Assembly: GCA_027559495.1 (NCBI GenBank)
Contig: JAMXSV010000019.1
Span: 372,001-436,000 of the forward strand
Direction of reading: 5' to 3'
DNA length: 64,000 bases
From: Aurifilum marmelostoma
Lineage: Eukaryota; Ascomycota; Sordariomycetes; Diaporthales; Cryphonectriaceae
Part shown: positions 1 to 11,464 of the stretch, one piece after another
Layout: the number at the start of each line of letters is the position of its first letter
Numbering within the stretch: position 1 is the stretch's first letter
Made by a program: the position numbers and the translations under genes
Notes under the pieces: generated by a model
What the model was told of the DNA's origin: nothing
Database searches by the model: none
Seen by the model: only the letters and a program-made list of their open reading frames with translations

Positions 1-1057
1 GTTAGCTGCTTCAATCCAGAATCATGTCTGTAGCCTTGATGAAAATGAAGAAAGTAAGTTCTGAGGGGAGATGAGGACTATTGTGGTAATTGTGCCAGAG
101 GCCTTATGCAGATCAAATTCATAATGTGCACACGATCTATAGAGCTCCCGTAGAAACGATACTACATGAGTATTGCACCACAACAAGATGGCTTCACCGC
201 GTCACCGGAAGGGCTAAGGCAAGACAACTTTTTCTTCATCAGTTCTTTCCAGTCGAGGTTCTAACGGTCCGATCAACCCGTTCATATGTCTGCCTTTGCT
301 CTTCTGTCCCATTGCTCAGCTCCGAGGCCAACGTTCATTCCCCAACTGCAACGTCCTTGTTCCTCTCTCGTGTCTTTCACTCGCATAGCTAGGCGTATCA
401 GCTGACTGAGTATCAATAGCCAGCTACCAGCGCCAGGATCCAACTTTGACACCCCGCAGTCTTGTTCAGTCGGCCGACACTTGATTTTCCCATGCTTCAA
501 GCACAGCTGTAGCCAGAGCTTGCGCAGTCATGAGCTTGAGTGCGGGTGTCGGAGGGCATTAGGTGACTTGATAGCTGTAGTAACCTCCGCCCTCTGCTCC
601 CAATCCTGGCTGACGTGAGACCAGCTGATGCGTGGCGGAGAAGTGAGAGTGTAGGACTCCGCCGTTCTGGGATAAAATGGCGTGGTGGCGCTGAAAATCA
701 CAGACTCTAGACGAGACCGGCAGACTTATCTCGCCATGGTGTGATTTGGGGAGCAGGCTTTGCGTGGCTCGGGCGAGGCACCATTTGTGTGATGCGCATC
801 GACAGCAGAGAACGGGTCCCGTTAAGTGTTATGTAGCCTAAAGGATGTAAGCTCAGTCTCAGAGTCCACTACAAATGGTTAAGGTAATTGAGTCCGGTGA
901 ACATACCTTAGTCCAAACCAACTTTGATACTATTTGAAGAAGATGCCCGTTCGACGTCAGGAAGAAAGAGAGGAAGAAAGAAAAGTAGAAAAACAACTTT
1001 TTGAAGAAGAGAAAGGTAGAAGAACAAAGTTCGAAGAAGAACGGTAGAGAGTAGACG

Positions 1058-1090
1058 CGCGCGCGCGCACACACACACACATACACATGC
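1058..1090. repeat. (CG)n(CA)n dinucleotide microsatellite
   Basis: An alternating CG run passes directly into a CA run. It is a simple repeat, and open frames crossing it on the minus strand gain length only from the low complexity. Confidence 0.8.
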
Positions 1091-4000
1091 ACACATAGGG
1101 GGACACACTGACCTCGTCGATAGTGGCAAGCCTGATACCACAAAGAGGCGGACGAGAAGGAGCAAAAGGAGACAACAGCGGTGAGACTGGGCAGCGAGAG
1201 CATTGTTGCAAGTTCGAGCTCTAGTAGGTCGAAGATGCGGGGACAGGACAGTGATGCCGCGGCTCGGACAAGAGGCTGTAGCTGGGTCGAGATGACCGAG
1301 GCGCTGTAGGCTGATTGGGCCTTGATCATTGTCAGTGGTGGTCGTGGAGACAGCCTCTCTACCAACAAGCTCAACTCCATTTGCCTTACCATGGATTGAT
1401 ATAGCGCTCGACGAGCCTTGCTTGCAATGGCAGTAATGTGTTCAGTGCGTCTGGAAGGGGGGTTACCAGGTCAGCATGTGCTCGCTGGCATGCCTGTGTC
1501 CCTAGCTGGTATCATAAGGCTGTGGAAGGGGGAGGGGATATTCCTACGAAGGATCTGATCACTGGGAAAAGGAGAGCTATCTCGCTTGACCTCGTCCTCC
1601 TCGTTATCACTTGACGATCCAACGAGAGTGCTGTCGCCTATGAAGGTCGATAATTCTCCGTCCAGGTTCGCGGTGAAAGAGGAACAACGACGGGTAATGT
1701 AGAGACAATTCAGATTGTTCCGGAGTGGGACGTGGTGAATTGAATTCAAGATGTCGACAGTATAGCATCCACAGGCTCAGGACCTAAGCAATCAGGAGTA
1801 GAATTGACTCAAGGTAAATGAACTCCGCCGCTTAAGTGTTGGGTTTGATGTATGGCGGCATTTGCACTGACGCCGGACGCCGGACTCTGTGTGGACTGTG
1901 AGCTATTGGAAAATGCCGAAGAGTAGAAGAGAAATCAGGTGTCAAGGAAAGAGATCAAGGCTGTTTGAGACTTTGGTTCGAATGGATTTCGAGTATGTAG
2001 AGAATTCGATTCTTCATTGTGATAAACGTTGAGTCGAGAAGAAGTCATTTGCATCACGACCTCTAAATGTGGTGAGAAGAATAACAAACTCAGCGATTCA
2101 ACAGGTGTTCCTTCCGCGCCGGCAACGCACCTGCCCCCCGATCGCCCCACCCATAACCCCTTCCTTCCTGTTTTATTTCCGTCGCGAAGCAGGGTGGAAA
2201 GAGCAGCATCCATGGAAGCTGCTTTACAATGATGCAATATTTCACTACCTCCAAGCGTAAGTGAACTACGCAACAGTATAGGTGCGCCCCGCCTTCCTTG
2301 CCCGTTACCCATTTCCTTTTAGAGCAACAGCGACTTCCTGCCATGGCTGCAACTGGTGCATTCTCAATTTCATTCCGGGAAGCAGCACCGATCAAACTCG
2401 GACCTTCCCTGATGAATCCAAATGAGCGGTCTGAGAGCATGTTTTGGCAGCCACGGTGTCAAGGATGTTACCAAGAATGTGGTGTGACATATGTGGTAGC
2501 GGCAGCGTGGTGCCTAGATTACGAGATAGGCTGCATATTGACTTCAGGATCGCTCCGGTCTTGTTAAGGGGTCCCGGAGAGTAACGGAAGCTGTATTCGT
2601 TGTTTGGCGGCACCTTGCAGGCGGCAATATGCTTGAATCGAATCTTGATATCCCACAACGTTGTCCTTCTCTAGACAGAGCTTATGATGAAGCATAGAGA
2701 AGCAGTGAAAACAAAAGCAGACAGGGTACGACTTCTTGATACTGTGACAAGAAGGGCATAACACAATAGAATAATGAACTTTGTCGGTAACTGAGGAGGG
2801 GTATGGCGGTGGAGGAGTGCTTGGGTCTTCCTGTGGAGTCGAAGGCGTCTCTTTCTGGCTCGCTGTAGATCTGCAACGAGACCTTCTGGCAATATGTCTG
2901 AATCGGACTCGAAGGCGTCTCAACATCTTGCTGATATCTATATTAGAGCTTGTCATACAGTGTGAACAAGACGTGAGAGCGGGAAAGAATCAATACCAAG
3001 GAGTTCCAGGTATGCCAGTATCATAGGAAAGGAGCCTGTCAAGAAAGAGTCAAGAGGCAGCTGAAGCGAGGAAAGGATTTTCGCAGCCTTTTATAGGTAC
3101 TATCAGAGTAAAAGAAGGCATGCTATTACAGAAAGTAGACTAGCTGACTGCGGAGATGTCAAGAATCAACCACGAAAGGAGGCGAAGACACTGAGAGGCC
3201 TATCTGAACATGCCGAGTCAAATCAGACAAGCTGCGCCTAAGCTAGTTGCGCTAGAACAGCAGGGTGAGCTTGAAAATGAGTTGGCGAGGGCCAGGATGA
3301 GACCAATCAGAAGAGGTGAGCCATATTGCCCCCTCTGCCCTTCCGATGCTCTCCCTGTTCTGGCCTGGCGTGCTAGAAGTGCCTGGAAGAAGTTCAGCTT
3401 CCAGGCGACGGTGCTGGCGGAAAGATGCCACTAGCTTTCACATACGAAGGCTTAGCTTGCGTATATTGACGCCCTGATATAATAGCTTAGGCGACCATGT
3501 GGAAACGTACGGCCATGTAACGTGGCAGACATGATTGGAAAAGGCAAAAGGAAACAAAGAAACAATGTCCTACCACCGGACTAAAACCTACAGAAGTTCC
3601 AAACTCATCTGGAGGTCCTGGATGAATCCTATCATAGGCTCATACTTCAACTTCAGAAGTTTATCACATTACCCTTCTGGGACATCATGTCTGGTGGCCA
3701 CTGATTAACTTGATGTAATTATGCCTCTATTATGAACATTACAAAATGACAAGTACATTTCAGTGCGTCTTCGAGTAGACGCAACCGTTCCACTTGCTTT
3801 TCATATAGGTAGGGTGACTGTCAAATCCCCCAAGGGGATGGCGTCTATCATGTCACGAATGGTGACGGCGACCGGGTCATGTTCTATAGATGCTCAAGCA
3901 GAGAACATGAGGGCGGATCAGCTATGCTCTTCCTCTTGACTGCATCATCTATTTATTTCGGTTGTCCTATTGGCCAACCACCACTGGCTTTCATGTTGAT

Positions 4001-4504
4001 CGACTTTCGATATTCTGGTATTTAACGACGTTCCCCATGTGCAACTACCTAGGTAATGGAGAACCTCATGTGTACAGAAAGCAAGGCTCTTCCTGAGCAT
4101 ACCCTAGACAGATAATATAGAAAATCACGCAAGACAACGCTGGTTGTTGACCCCGTGTCGCTTTCAGCCATAGCTCACCATAGCCTGGACGTGAATATTC
4201 GTCGCTGTATTACAGCAATTGGAACGCGGCGATGAGTAACCTCCTTCGCCATAAAGTCTACCACACAGGAACAATAAGACATACAAGATGCCAGTATTTT
4301 TGGATCTTGTCTAAATGAAATAAGTGTAACTAAATGAATCATTACCAGGCGTTGCATTAGATATCAATATTGACCCCAATAGGAACTATGGTGCATTTGT
4401 AGGGCTAATCACAACGGGCGATAAACGACAGCACGAGTGCAGGGGTCCCATTGCAGGGGCTCACCCGCTAATCAAAAAATTTAGGGCACTAGTCATTTTC
4501 CCCC

Positions 4505-4531
4505 CTTTTTTTTTTTTTTTTTTTTTTTTCC
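4505..4531. repeat. Poly-T homopolymer tract
   Basis: A long uninterrupted T run follows a short C run in the intergenic DNA upstream of the methyltransferase gene. The exact length in the genome is likely to be uncertain. Confidence 0.8.
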
Positions 4532-4885
4532 TCCCCGTTCGGCTTCCTTTGCACCATACACCGTAAGCCCATCTACCCCCACCCCCGTTCCCCCCTTCTG
4601 TCCTTTCACGATCTATTACTATGATAGAGTACGGGGAAGTGGACCACCAAAAATGGCTTCAGCGATCAGTGATAAGCCCCACGTGGTAAGGTTCTGGCGG
4701 TAGGGTCCAGACTCTCTTGACTCTCGTTTCCCCTTCGCCCTGTGACCATCGTCTCCCTCCTCCCCCGGACCCCTTCTCTTCCTCCGCCTTCACCTCTGCC
4801 CATCTTCTCCCTCTTTCTTCATCTGTCCCTCGCCCGCGCTGTGTCCTGCCCTCTCGTGCCTTGGCTCCACCTCTTCCTCCCTCAG

Positions 4886-6247
4886 ATGAGTCCTGTCCAC
4901 CCTGTGCTGGCGCCGACGAGCAGCCTGCCTCGGCTGCGAAACAGCCCGGACCACGAGCAAGTGAACGACAACACCATCACGTCCGCCCTGCGCAATTTGA
5001 CCGACATCTACTGCCCCCTGCCCCGCGCCGCCGCCTTCAACAAACCCTCCCTGCCCTCCAAACGAGCCGACTACCTCACCACCACACCCACCACTAGTGG
5101 AGTTGCGACCCCCTTGCCCGTCGACTCCGGCTATGCCTCTGGCGAGGAGAACGAGATCGAGGACGCAGACACAAAGCAGGGACAAGAGGGAGAGCATGTA
5201 TGCGACATTGCCGACTCGGACGCCATTGCCGACCTCCGCGGCGACACCTTCGAGCGGGAATTCGCCGTGCGCTGGCTGACGACCTTTGTGGCGCGCGCCG
5301 AGGAGCTATTATGCGACACCGACGATGATGCCCGGCAGAGGCTGATCGACGAGGCCTCATATATCCTCGCCTCCTTCAGCAACGCCTCCGATGCAGACGA
5401 GGATGACGAGGCCGGCGCCATAGTGAGAGACTTCCGGTTCTGGCTGCGGCCGCAAGAGGAGAAGGGCGAGGAAGAGGACGACGACGAGAGCGCATCCATC
5501 AGGGTCCGGCTGACGGACGGGACGCCGGCCGTGGGGTCAGACCATACCGACGTGGGCCTGCAGAGCTGGGGCGCGTCCATTGTCGTCTCGGAGCTGCTGT
5601 GCTCCGGCCCCCAGCGGTTCGGCCTGTCCGCCGAGAACCTGGGCCCCGCGCCGCGCATCATCGAGCTGGGCGCCGGCACGGGCCTCGTGGGCATCACGCT
5701 GGCCAAGCTGCTCCCGCGCCTGGGCGTGACGGGCGCAGAGCTCATCGCCACCGACTACCACCCGGCCGTGCTCGCCAACCTCGGTGACAATATCGCCATG
5801 AATTTCCTCCCTGGCGACGACAGCGGCGCCGCTCAGGACAAGGGCTTCCCAGTCCAGACCTGCCTGCTCGACTGGTCAGCGCCCCGTCTCGAGCCGCCGC
5901 TGCTGGACAGGCCTGCGGACATGCTGATCGCGACAGACGTCGTCTACGCCCCCGAGCACGCGGCCTGGCTGCGCGACTGCGCGGCGCGGTTGCTGGCCCC
6001 GCATGGTGTTTTCTGGCTCGTCGCGTCGGTGCGGCCTAACGGCAGGTTCGAGGGCGTCACCGACACGGTCGAGGCGGCGTTTGCGGATAACGACGGGGTG
6101 TGTCCGAGGTCAGAGGACGGGCGAAGGGTGTTTCGCATTCTGGACAAGGTCGAGATCGAGAAGCGCAAGGGAATTGGGCGGGCAGATGAGGTTGGCTACA
6201 AGATGTTTAGGATTGGCTGGGCCAATGCTGAGACGTCGTCGTCATGA
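4886..6247 (+). CDS. Family-16 protein-lysine methyltransferase (EFM2-like)
   Basis: A single-exon gene of 453 codons for an S-adenosylmethionine-dependent methyltransferase. The SAM-binding motif I, ELGAGTG, begins at about residue 260. It is preceded by the family-16 signature around VGLQSWGASIVVSELL and followed by the acidic post-I loop (ATDYHP) and the ATDVVYAPEHAAWL segment. The N-terminal region carries a helical stretch (FEREFAVRWLTTF) and acidic linkers usual in fungal EFM2/Rrg1-type proteins, which methylate lysines on translation elongation factors in yeast; the substrate here is inferred only. The frame is open upstream from a GTG at 4742, but that part is a pyrimidine-rich leader, so the first ATG, at 4886, is taken as the start. 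Likely cytosolic: no signal peptide or membrane segment is visible. Confidence 0.82.
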   Translation: MSPVHPVLAPTSSLPRLRNSPDHEQVNDNTITSALRNLTDIYCPLPRAAAFNKPSLPSKRADYLTTTPTTSGVATPLPVDSGYASGEENEIEDADTKQGQEGEHVCDIADSDAIADLRGDTFEREFAVRWLTTFVARAEELLCDTDDDARQRLIDEASYILASFSNASDADEDDEAGAIVRDFRFWLRPQEEKGEEEDDDESASIRVRLTDGTPAVGSDHTDVGLQSWGASIVVSELLCSGPQRFGLSAENLGPAPRIIELGAGTGLVGITLAKLLPRLGVTGAELIATDYHPAVLANLGDNIAMNFLPGDDSGAAQDKGFPVQTCLLDWSAPRLEPPLLDRPADMLIATDVVYAPEHAAWLRDCAARLLAPHGVFWLVASVRPNGRFEGVTDTVEAAFADNDGVCPRSEDGRRVFRILDKVEIEKRKGIGRADEVGYKMFRIGWANAETSSS

Positions 6248-8248
6248 GAGGACGTGGACGGGCTCATAGGGAAGAAAGAAAAGGGCGCATCACTTGGACC
6301 ATGAATGAAAAAAAAAAGAGCAAAACGACTAGACGTAGAGACGATACCCGTAAGACTTTATACATATAACATAGACCGTAGACGTACATAGAGCATTACA
6401 TGATAGACTAGACTAGAGCAGGGAGAATAGACATAGGTAGACGGCTTCGAAGACATAGACAACAGCATGATGACAAAGACAAGAGTCGCAGTACTTGGTC
6501 TAGAGAAAGGTGGACCGGGCTCGAGGTGGACTGATCGATGCGGAGATGTGGACCTCTCCCTCAACTGTAATTACATACAGCCGGTTCACTGGACAACCCT
6601 TCGCAGCACCCATTGCCTTTCTCAGCTTCACTCACATTACAGTGTCCGTCCCAGCCTCGTCTCTTCTGGACCGTTAAGCGGAAAGGTCATCAGATTAACG
6701 ACTCTTCTTGCCTTTCATGCCTCGGCCTACAAGGGCTTGTTGTTCATAGTCCAGTCAACGCCAGCTACCTCAGTGGCCTCCTCCACCACGGGAGGCCGGT
6801 GGACTGAGGGCTGGAACGATGATCCGCGTCTCAAGAATAGCAGGCCAGGAAGTAAAGAGACCTCGCATCAGTGTGGCCAAATCAATTCATCAGCGGCTTG
6901 CCTCATCGCAGTTGCAAGTATCTAGAAACGAGCAGCAGCGCCTTCTATTTGTGTTGGATCGAGGTACTGTGGTCCCACTCGCACCGGTGGCTTGCCCCCA
7001 CACACACACACAACACACCACGAGGCACAAGTGCCGCCCTGCCGCTGCCGTGCCAGACGCTTGCCCTGCCCCCTCGCCGATGCTACCCTATACGTCACCG
7101 TCTGCATTTGGTCCTGGTTTTTATCCCTCCAAGCCACCCTCCACGCCCACGAAACATGCTGCTCACCTTTCGACTTGTCTTATCACTGTAGCTTGGGAGG
7201 ATTGTGTCCATCAGCAGTGCCGTGCTCTTAGCAGCCCAGACCTTCAACTAACTTGTTTGGTGTTCGTATCTCCCGCGTCTCTGCCGGTTTCCCCGGTCCA
7301 GCATTGCCGACGTATACGCACCACACCACCTCCACCCTTCTGCATGATGATCCCCGGGGCGCGTTGCCTTTTCCTCATTTCGCCTCGACCCGACCCGAGA
7401 GGACAGATCCTGCTCCCATCGCATCACGTTTTGACACCTTGGCAGACTTGGTCATATGACAACCTCCTCGGTCGTAGTGCTGATGAGCTTGCCTGGAACA
7501 ACGGCACCTTCGTGGCAAGGAAGCATGACAGCCTTATCCACCCCAGGAGACCAGTAAGAACGCATTCTGGGCACGTTCCTGATCTAGTGGTCACCGTAAA
7601 CTTGATTTGTCTGCTTGGTACCTGTTGATGGGCAGATCCACCTTTTGTCGCACCTCCATGCAGTCCACCGATATGCAAGAGCGCTGCCTCGTGCACGTCG
7701 CCCCGTTTCATGCTTGCTGTGCATATACTGTCTCTCTCTTTTTGCAGTCCAACCTTGTCTTGACTAAACCCCGCCCATATCTGGTCGGACTATCGACTGC
7801 TGCTGACTGGATGTCTTATGCGCGCGAGGACGGGGAAAGAGAGGTGGGGAGGGGGGGGCAGGGCAGCTGGGGGTCCACTACCACCACCTCCTCCCTTGCT
7901 CTGGCTTGCTCAGCTTTCGATGATTAGGTGTGTAGGCGTGCATGTGGGTGTGTATGTGTGTGTGTGTCGTGCAGCGGCGGGATTGTGATGTCACTTTATT
8001 GATTTCCGGTGGCAGATGATTTGCCTGAACTGCCGGTGGCCTCCTGATCGCTCTCCGTCTCTATAAGTGGTGGGAGCCTGTGCTGCCTGTACACATGGCT
8101 CCTGCCTTTTCTCAACGCAATTCAACCCCTCTACATCTCCGCCCTCTCTCTTGACTTTCCTACAACCACATCGGAGAAGCACTCATAGCTTTATCACACG
8201 CACCCTAGGTCCTAGTAGAAATAAACACGAAGACGAAAATCACTCAAG
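6248..8248. other. No gene seen; UTR and promoter DNA with CA/TG repeats
   Basis: The stretch contains the 3' flank of the methyltransferase, a short CA tract near 7001-7015, a G-rich patch near 7848-7860 and a TG-rich microsatellite near 7927-7968. Several long open frames occur but they lack domain content and their composition is non-coding. The last 180 bp contains a TATA-like element (tctataag, near 8060) and an AC-rich leader belonging to the DUF2278 gene. Confidence 0.5.
7927..7968. repeat. TG-rich microsatellite
   Basis: An imperfect run of TG dinucleotides with GTGTG and TGCATG interruptions, lying in the promoter-side region of the DUF2278 gene. Confidence 0.7.
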
Positions 8249-9390
8249 ATGGGTATCTCTGACTACGGACTCTGGAAATGCACGCCCACCAGCTGGAACG
8301 GCACAGGTACGCAGCCACTACACGGGGCTTTCCCCTCTTTCTTTCTTCTCCCCCAGCTATCCTTCTATCCTACTGCTGTTGACATGATATACTAAATTCC
8401 GTAGCCGACACGGATCATGGCCACCTCGAGTTCACCGACGCCAACAAGGGCACCTACGAGGCCGATGTCAACATCATGTCCTCGGACAAGGACAAGCGCC
8501 TCGTCTACTGGCTCGTGTCCAACTTTGACCCCAAGCAACCCTCCAAGACCGACCTCACCGGCCTCAGCCAGGGCTTCAGCACACAGTCAGGCAGCAGCTC
8601 GCTCGCCCTGGACTTCCTGCGCGAGGGGTTCCTCGACCCCAGCGCGGGCATGCTGGTCTCGCACGACCCCAAGGACCCGACCGAGAAGGGCGACATCCTG
8701 TCGTATCTCAACCCCATCATGAACCAGGCCGTCCAGGAGAAGGCCACCATGTACCTCTGGGGCAGCCACTACAAGGACAGCAACGGCAGCCAGGGGATCC
8801 ACGACATCCACATGAACCAGGGCAACGCGGGCAGCTTCGAGGACGAGAACGGCACGTACCAGGACGGGGGCATCGTCATCCAGCACGCCAACGGCACGTG
8901 GCAGGGCATCTTCCTGGCCTTTGCGACGCAGACCCTCAAGACGGACGACAAGGGCAACCCCGAGGGCGAGACATTTGCGCAGGCGCTGGGCAGCGGGACG
9001 ACGAGCTCGACATCGACCTCGGAGGCCAGGTCGTCGCACCCTACCAAGGGCATGGTGGGCATCGAGGCGGCGATTGTGAACCCGCGCGGGCCGGACCGAG
9101 ACGCGCCCGCGGGGAAGAGGGAGACGGTGTACCTGCAGAACAAGAGCAACGAGGCGCAGAGCCTGGAGGGGTGGACCATCGAGAACAAGAACGGCGAGGC
9201 CCAGAAGCTGGGCAGCGGGGTGGAGCTGTCGGCGCACAGCAAGAAGGGGATCGAGGTACCCGACGCGCCGCTGTCCAACGCGGGCGGCAAGATTGTGCTC
9301 AAGGATGCATCGGGCACGACGGTGAGCGAGGTCAGCTATACCGAGAAGGAGGCAAGCAAGGAGGGACAGCTGTTGTACTTTGCCAATTGA
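8249..9390 (+). CDS. DUF2278 (YukJ-like) family protein
   Basis: A two-exon gene: exon 1 8249-8306, a 98-nt intron 8307-8404 (GTACGC donor, TACTAA branch site 9 nt before the acceptor AG), exon 2 8405-9390. The joined frame gives 347 residues. The N-terminus runs DYGLWKCTPTSW, then GTYEADVNIMS and LVYWLVSNFD. The family's conserved GIHDIHMNQGN motif follows at mid-protein, as do the adjacent GS-F-DENGTYQDGG residues. A Ser/Thr-rich linker leads to a C-terminal beta-rich domain (ETVYLQNKSNEAQSLEGWTI) resembling a lamin-tail (LTD) fold. Biochemical function is unknown for the family. No signal peptide is visible. A downstream ATG at 8476 would lose the conserved N-terminal strand, so the spliced start is preferred. 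Confidence 0.86.
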
Positions 9391-11464
9391 AGGGGATGAA
9401 GGGATGGTCAGTCCGGGCGGGCGAGGTCACGAATGGTGGTGCCTCGAGGATCTAGTGAGAGACGTGTGGGCCTGGCTCAGAACCGACTCGATCCATGAGG
9501 TCAGGAATAAATCAAGCATATTTGGTAATAACTTTGATGGGCTTCTCGAATCTTGATGAGTGATTGGTTACAAAATGTTCTGATGGGGGTCATCATGCTT
9601 GCTGTCGACCTGACTATGTCGTCACGGGCTTGCTGGGGCGTTCCAGTGCACGAACCCGCACGCACCCTCTCCCCCTTCAACGCCGTCCGTCCACGACTCG
9701 ACGACGCGACGCGGATCCTCTAGGCGCATATGGTAGAATGTCTTTCTTTCGTCAAAGAACGCATGCTGTGCACGGCCTCACAGCACTTGTGCGTGCATGG
9801 CAGGAGAACAGCAAAGTTCCCGATCTTGGCGAACCAGACTGTCGGGTAACCATTACGTTACTCCATATAATTTACGTTTTTTTTTCCCCTTCCTTTTTCT
9901 TATTTTTGTTTGACTTTTCGTCATGTGGCACTGTCTCGAGATGGTGAGTATGAAGGTGAAGAAGCATTTGACCCTCGGCTCTTTTTCTGGAGGTTAAGGC
10001 TTGTCGCTGCTATCTACTGGCGCTGATCCGAAACAGCGCGCTGGTTTAGCCCAGCAGGCCGGCGCCGGGGAATTTTCCATAGCCTGTAAGCTAGGCCCCC
10101 TGAATCATCCGGGCAATTGGGAAGGGGGGCGGGGGCGGGGTGGGATGGAGGGTGTGGTGCTGAGGCGGGAAGGTCTCGCTGCTGTAAGCGAGGTGTTTGA
10201 GAGGTCAGCAAGAGAGAGAGACAAAAGACGTCTGAACCGCTTCTCGTTAGTTAGTATTGATAATACTGTTGTCATCTGGTTATTGGTAGCCATGTGTAAA
10301 CAAATAGTCGATCGGTTCAGGAACCTTGGGACATCATACATATACCATGGACAAAATGTGTGTGCAAATGTCAATCCACGATCCCAATCTCGTCCACTCT
10401 GGGGTCTAAATAAAAATTTAAAAAAAAAAAATAAATAAGAAAAAGCAAGCAACCAGACTGGCAGGCTGGGCACAAACATAGCACCCAAAAGCGGACCCTC
10501 TCTGGCATGATCTATTAGAATGGGTATGGCCCCCGTTCTGAAAGGCTCCTCGTCCTGGCCTAGCAGCAGGGACTAGGCCCCCTGTCGCCTGGGGTTTTCT
10601 TTTTCCTATGATAAAGCTGAAACTGTGTTCTCGGGCCCGTGGTCTGGCGAGATTGCGATTCCCCAGAAGAAGCTTTGACCAAGACCAGCAGCCAGGGAAA
10701 GGGAAAAAAAACAAGAGAGGAAGAAGAGAGGCCGTGAGAGGGATGGGGGATGGGAAATTAAACAAGACACGGTGCCCCCCTGACATGATTTATTGTGGGC
10801 AGCAAGTAATGAATTATTGCATGCATTGCACATCTGTCTGTCTCGATTTCCCTCCCTCACTCTCCCTCTCTCTTCTCCTGACCTTGGCCCCCCCCCATTG
10901 ACTCCCTCAAACGCGTCTGAGAAGAGGAAGAAACCCCCCTTCAAACACGGTCACCACCATCATCATCACCACCACCACTGCCGACCATAGCAACAACTCC
11001 CGCTTCAGCATCATCGATGACTGGAATGTACACTCATTTGATTCCAGCGCCCTGAAGCCATCTCTCTTCTGTTATATTGATATTTTTTTTTCTTCTCTCT
11101 CTTTTCTCTCTCTTTCGCTTACCCCTTTCTACCTGACCAACACTCACTTGAAGGCCAACAATAACTCGCTTCTTTCCTCCATCTGCGTCTGGACACGAAG
11201 AGAGAAAAAGAGAGTCAACAAACACCGACGCTCCCTCATTCTTTTTTTCCCTCTTCCTGTCTTTTATTTTTCGAACACCAAAGTTATTCAATCACATTGT
11301 CCAACATAAGGAAGGAACAAGAGGAAAGAAAATAGACCGCAAATCGCGACACGAACAACCACCCCGTGACGAACGAGACAGACACACCGAAAGAAAGAAG
11401 AAAAAAAGCCTTGACCACGCCACACAAAAAATAAAAACAAAAACAAAACAGACCATCATCCAAA
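9391..11464. other. No gene seen; long CT-rich promoter/leader region
   Basis: No coding region is supported. Homopolymer and purine tracts occur near 10411-10445 and 10700-10725, and a CAC/CAT triplet run near 10951-10980. From about 11,080 to 11,464 the DNA becomes strongly CT- then CA-rich, as in the long leaders of growth-regulated fungal genes; it probably is the 5' UTR and promoter of the gene starting at 11,465. Confidence 0.5.

Larger units (their letters stand above)
1..4885. other. No convincing gene; intergenic with microsatellites
   Basis: I see no gene I can support in these 4.9 kb. Open frames exist on both strands but none shows a recognisable domain or a plausible exon chain. 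The stretch holds a (CG)n(CA)n dinucleotide tract near 1058-1090, a poly-T run of nearly 30 bases near 4505-4531 and C-rich DNA just downstream of it. The last 150 bp, CT-rich, is the presumed leader of the methyltransferase gene. A minus-strand frame at 2564-2956 has a CxxC-type cluster followed by further cysteines and could be an unrecognised small gene or fragment. Confidence 0.5.

Noticed and set aside
859..1392. Long minus-strand open frame of 177 codons
   Set aside because: It depends on low-complexity dinucleotide and purine tracts, overlaps equally long frames in other phases and contains no domain.
2564..2956. Minus-strand frame with CPSCHSIKKSYPVCFCFHCF cysteine cluster
   Set aside because: The cysteine spacing suggests a zinc-binding stretch, but the frame lacks a good start, has no recognisable family and overlaps two other open frames. 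Left as a possible fragment.
5131..5751. Minus-strand frame inside the methyltransferase gene
   Set aside because: It is the antisense shadow of a GC-rich coding region; Ser/Arg-rich content follows from the sense codons.
6819..7628. Plus-strand open frame of 269 codons
   Set aside because: Composition and the CA-repeat passage look non-coding, three frames are open at once, and no motif is visible.
8587..9237. Minus-strand frame of 216 codons inside the DUF2278 gene
   Set aside because: Antisense shadow: the sense strand has a conserved family motif and a good intron.
10921..10990. Plus-strand His-rich peptide (HHHHHHHHH) as a possible metal-binding protein
   Set aside because: The histidines are simply a CAC/CAT microsatellite read in frame, with no gene structure around it.
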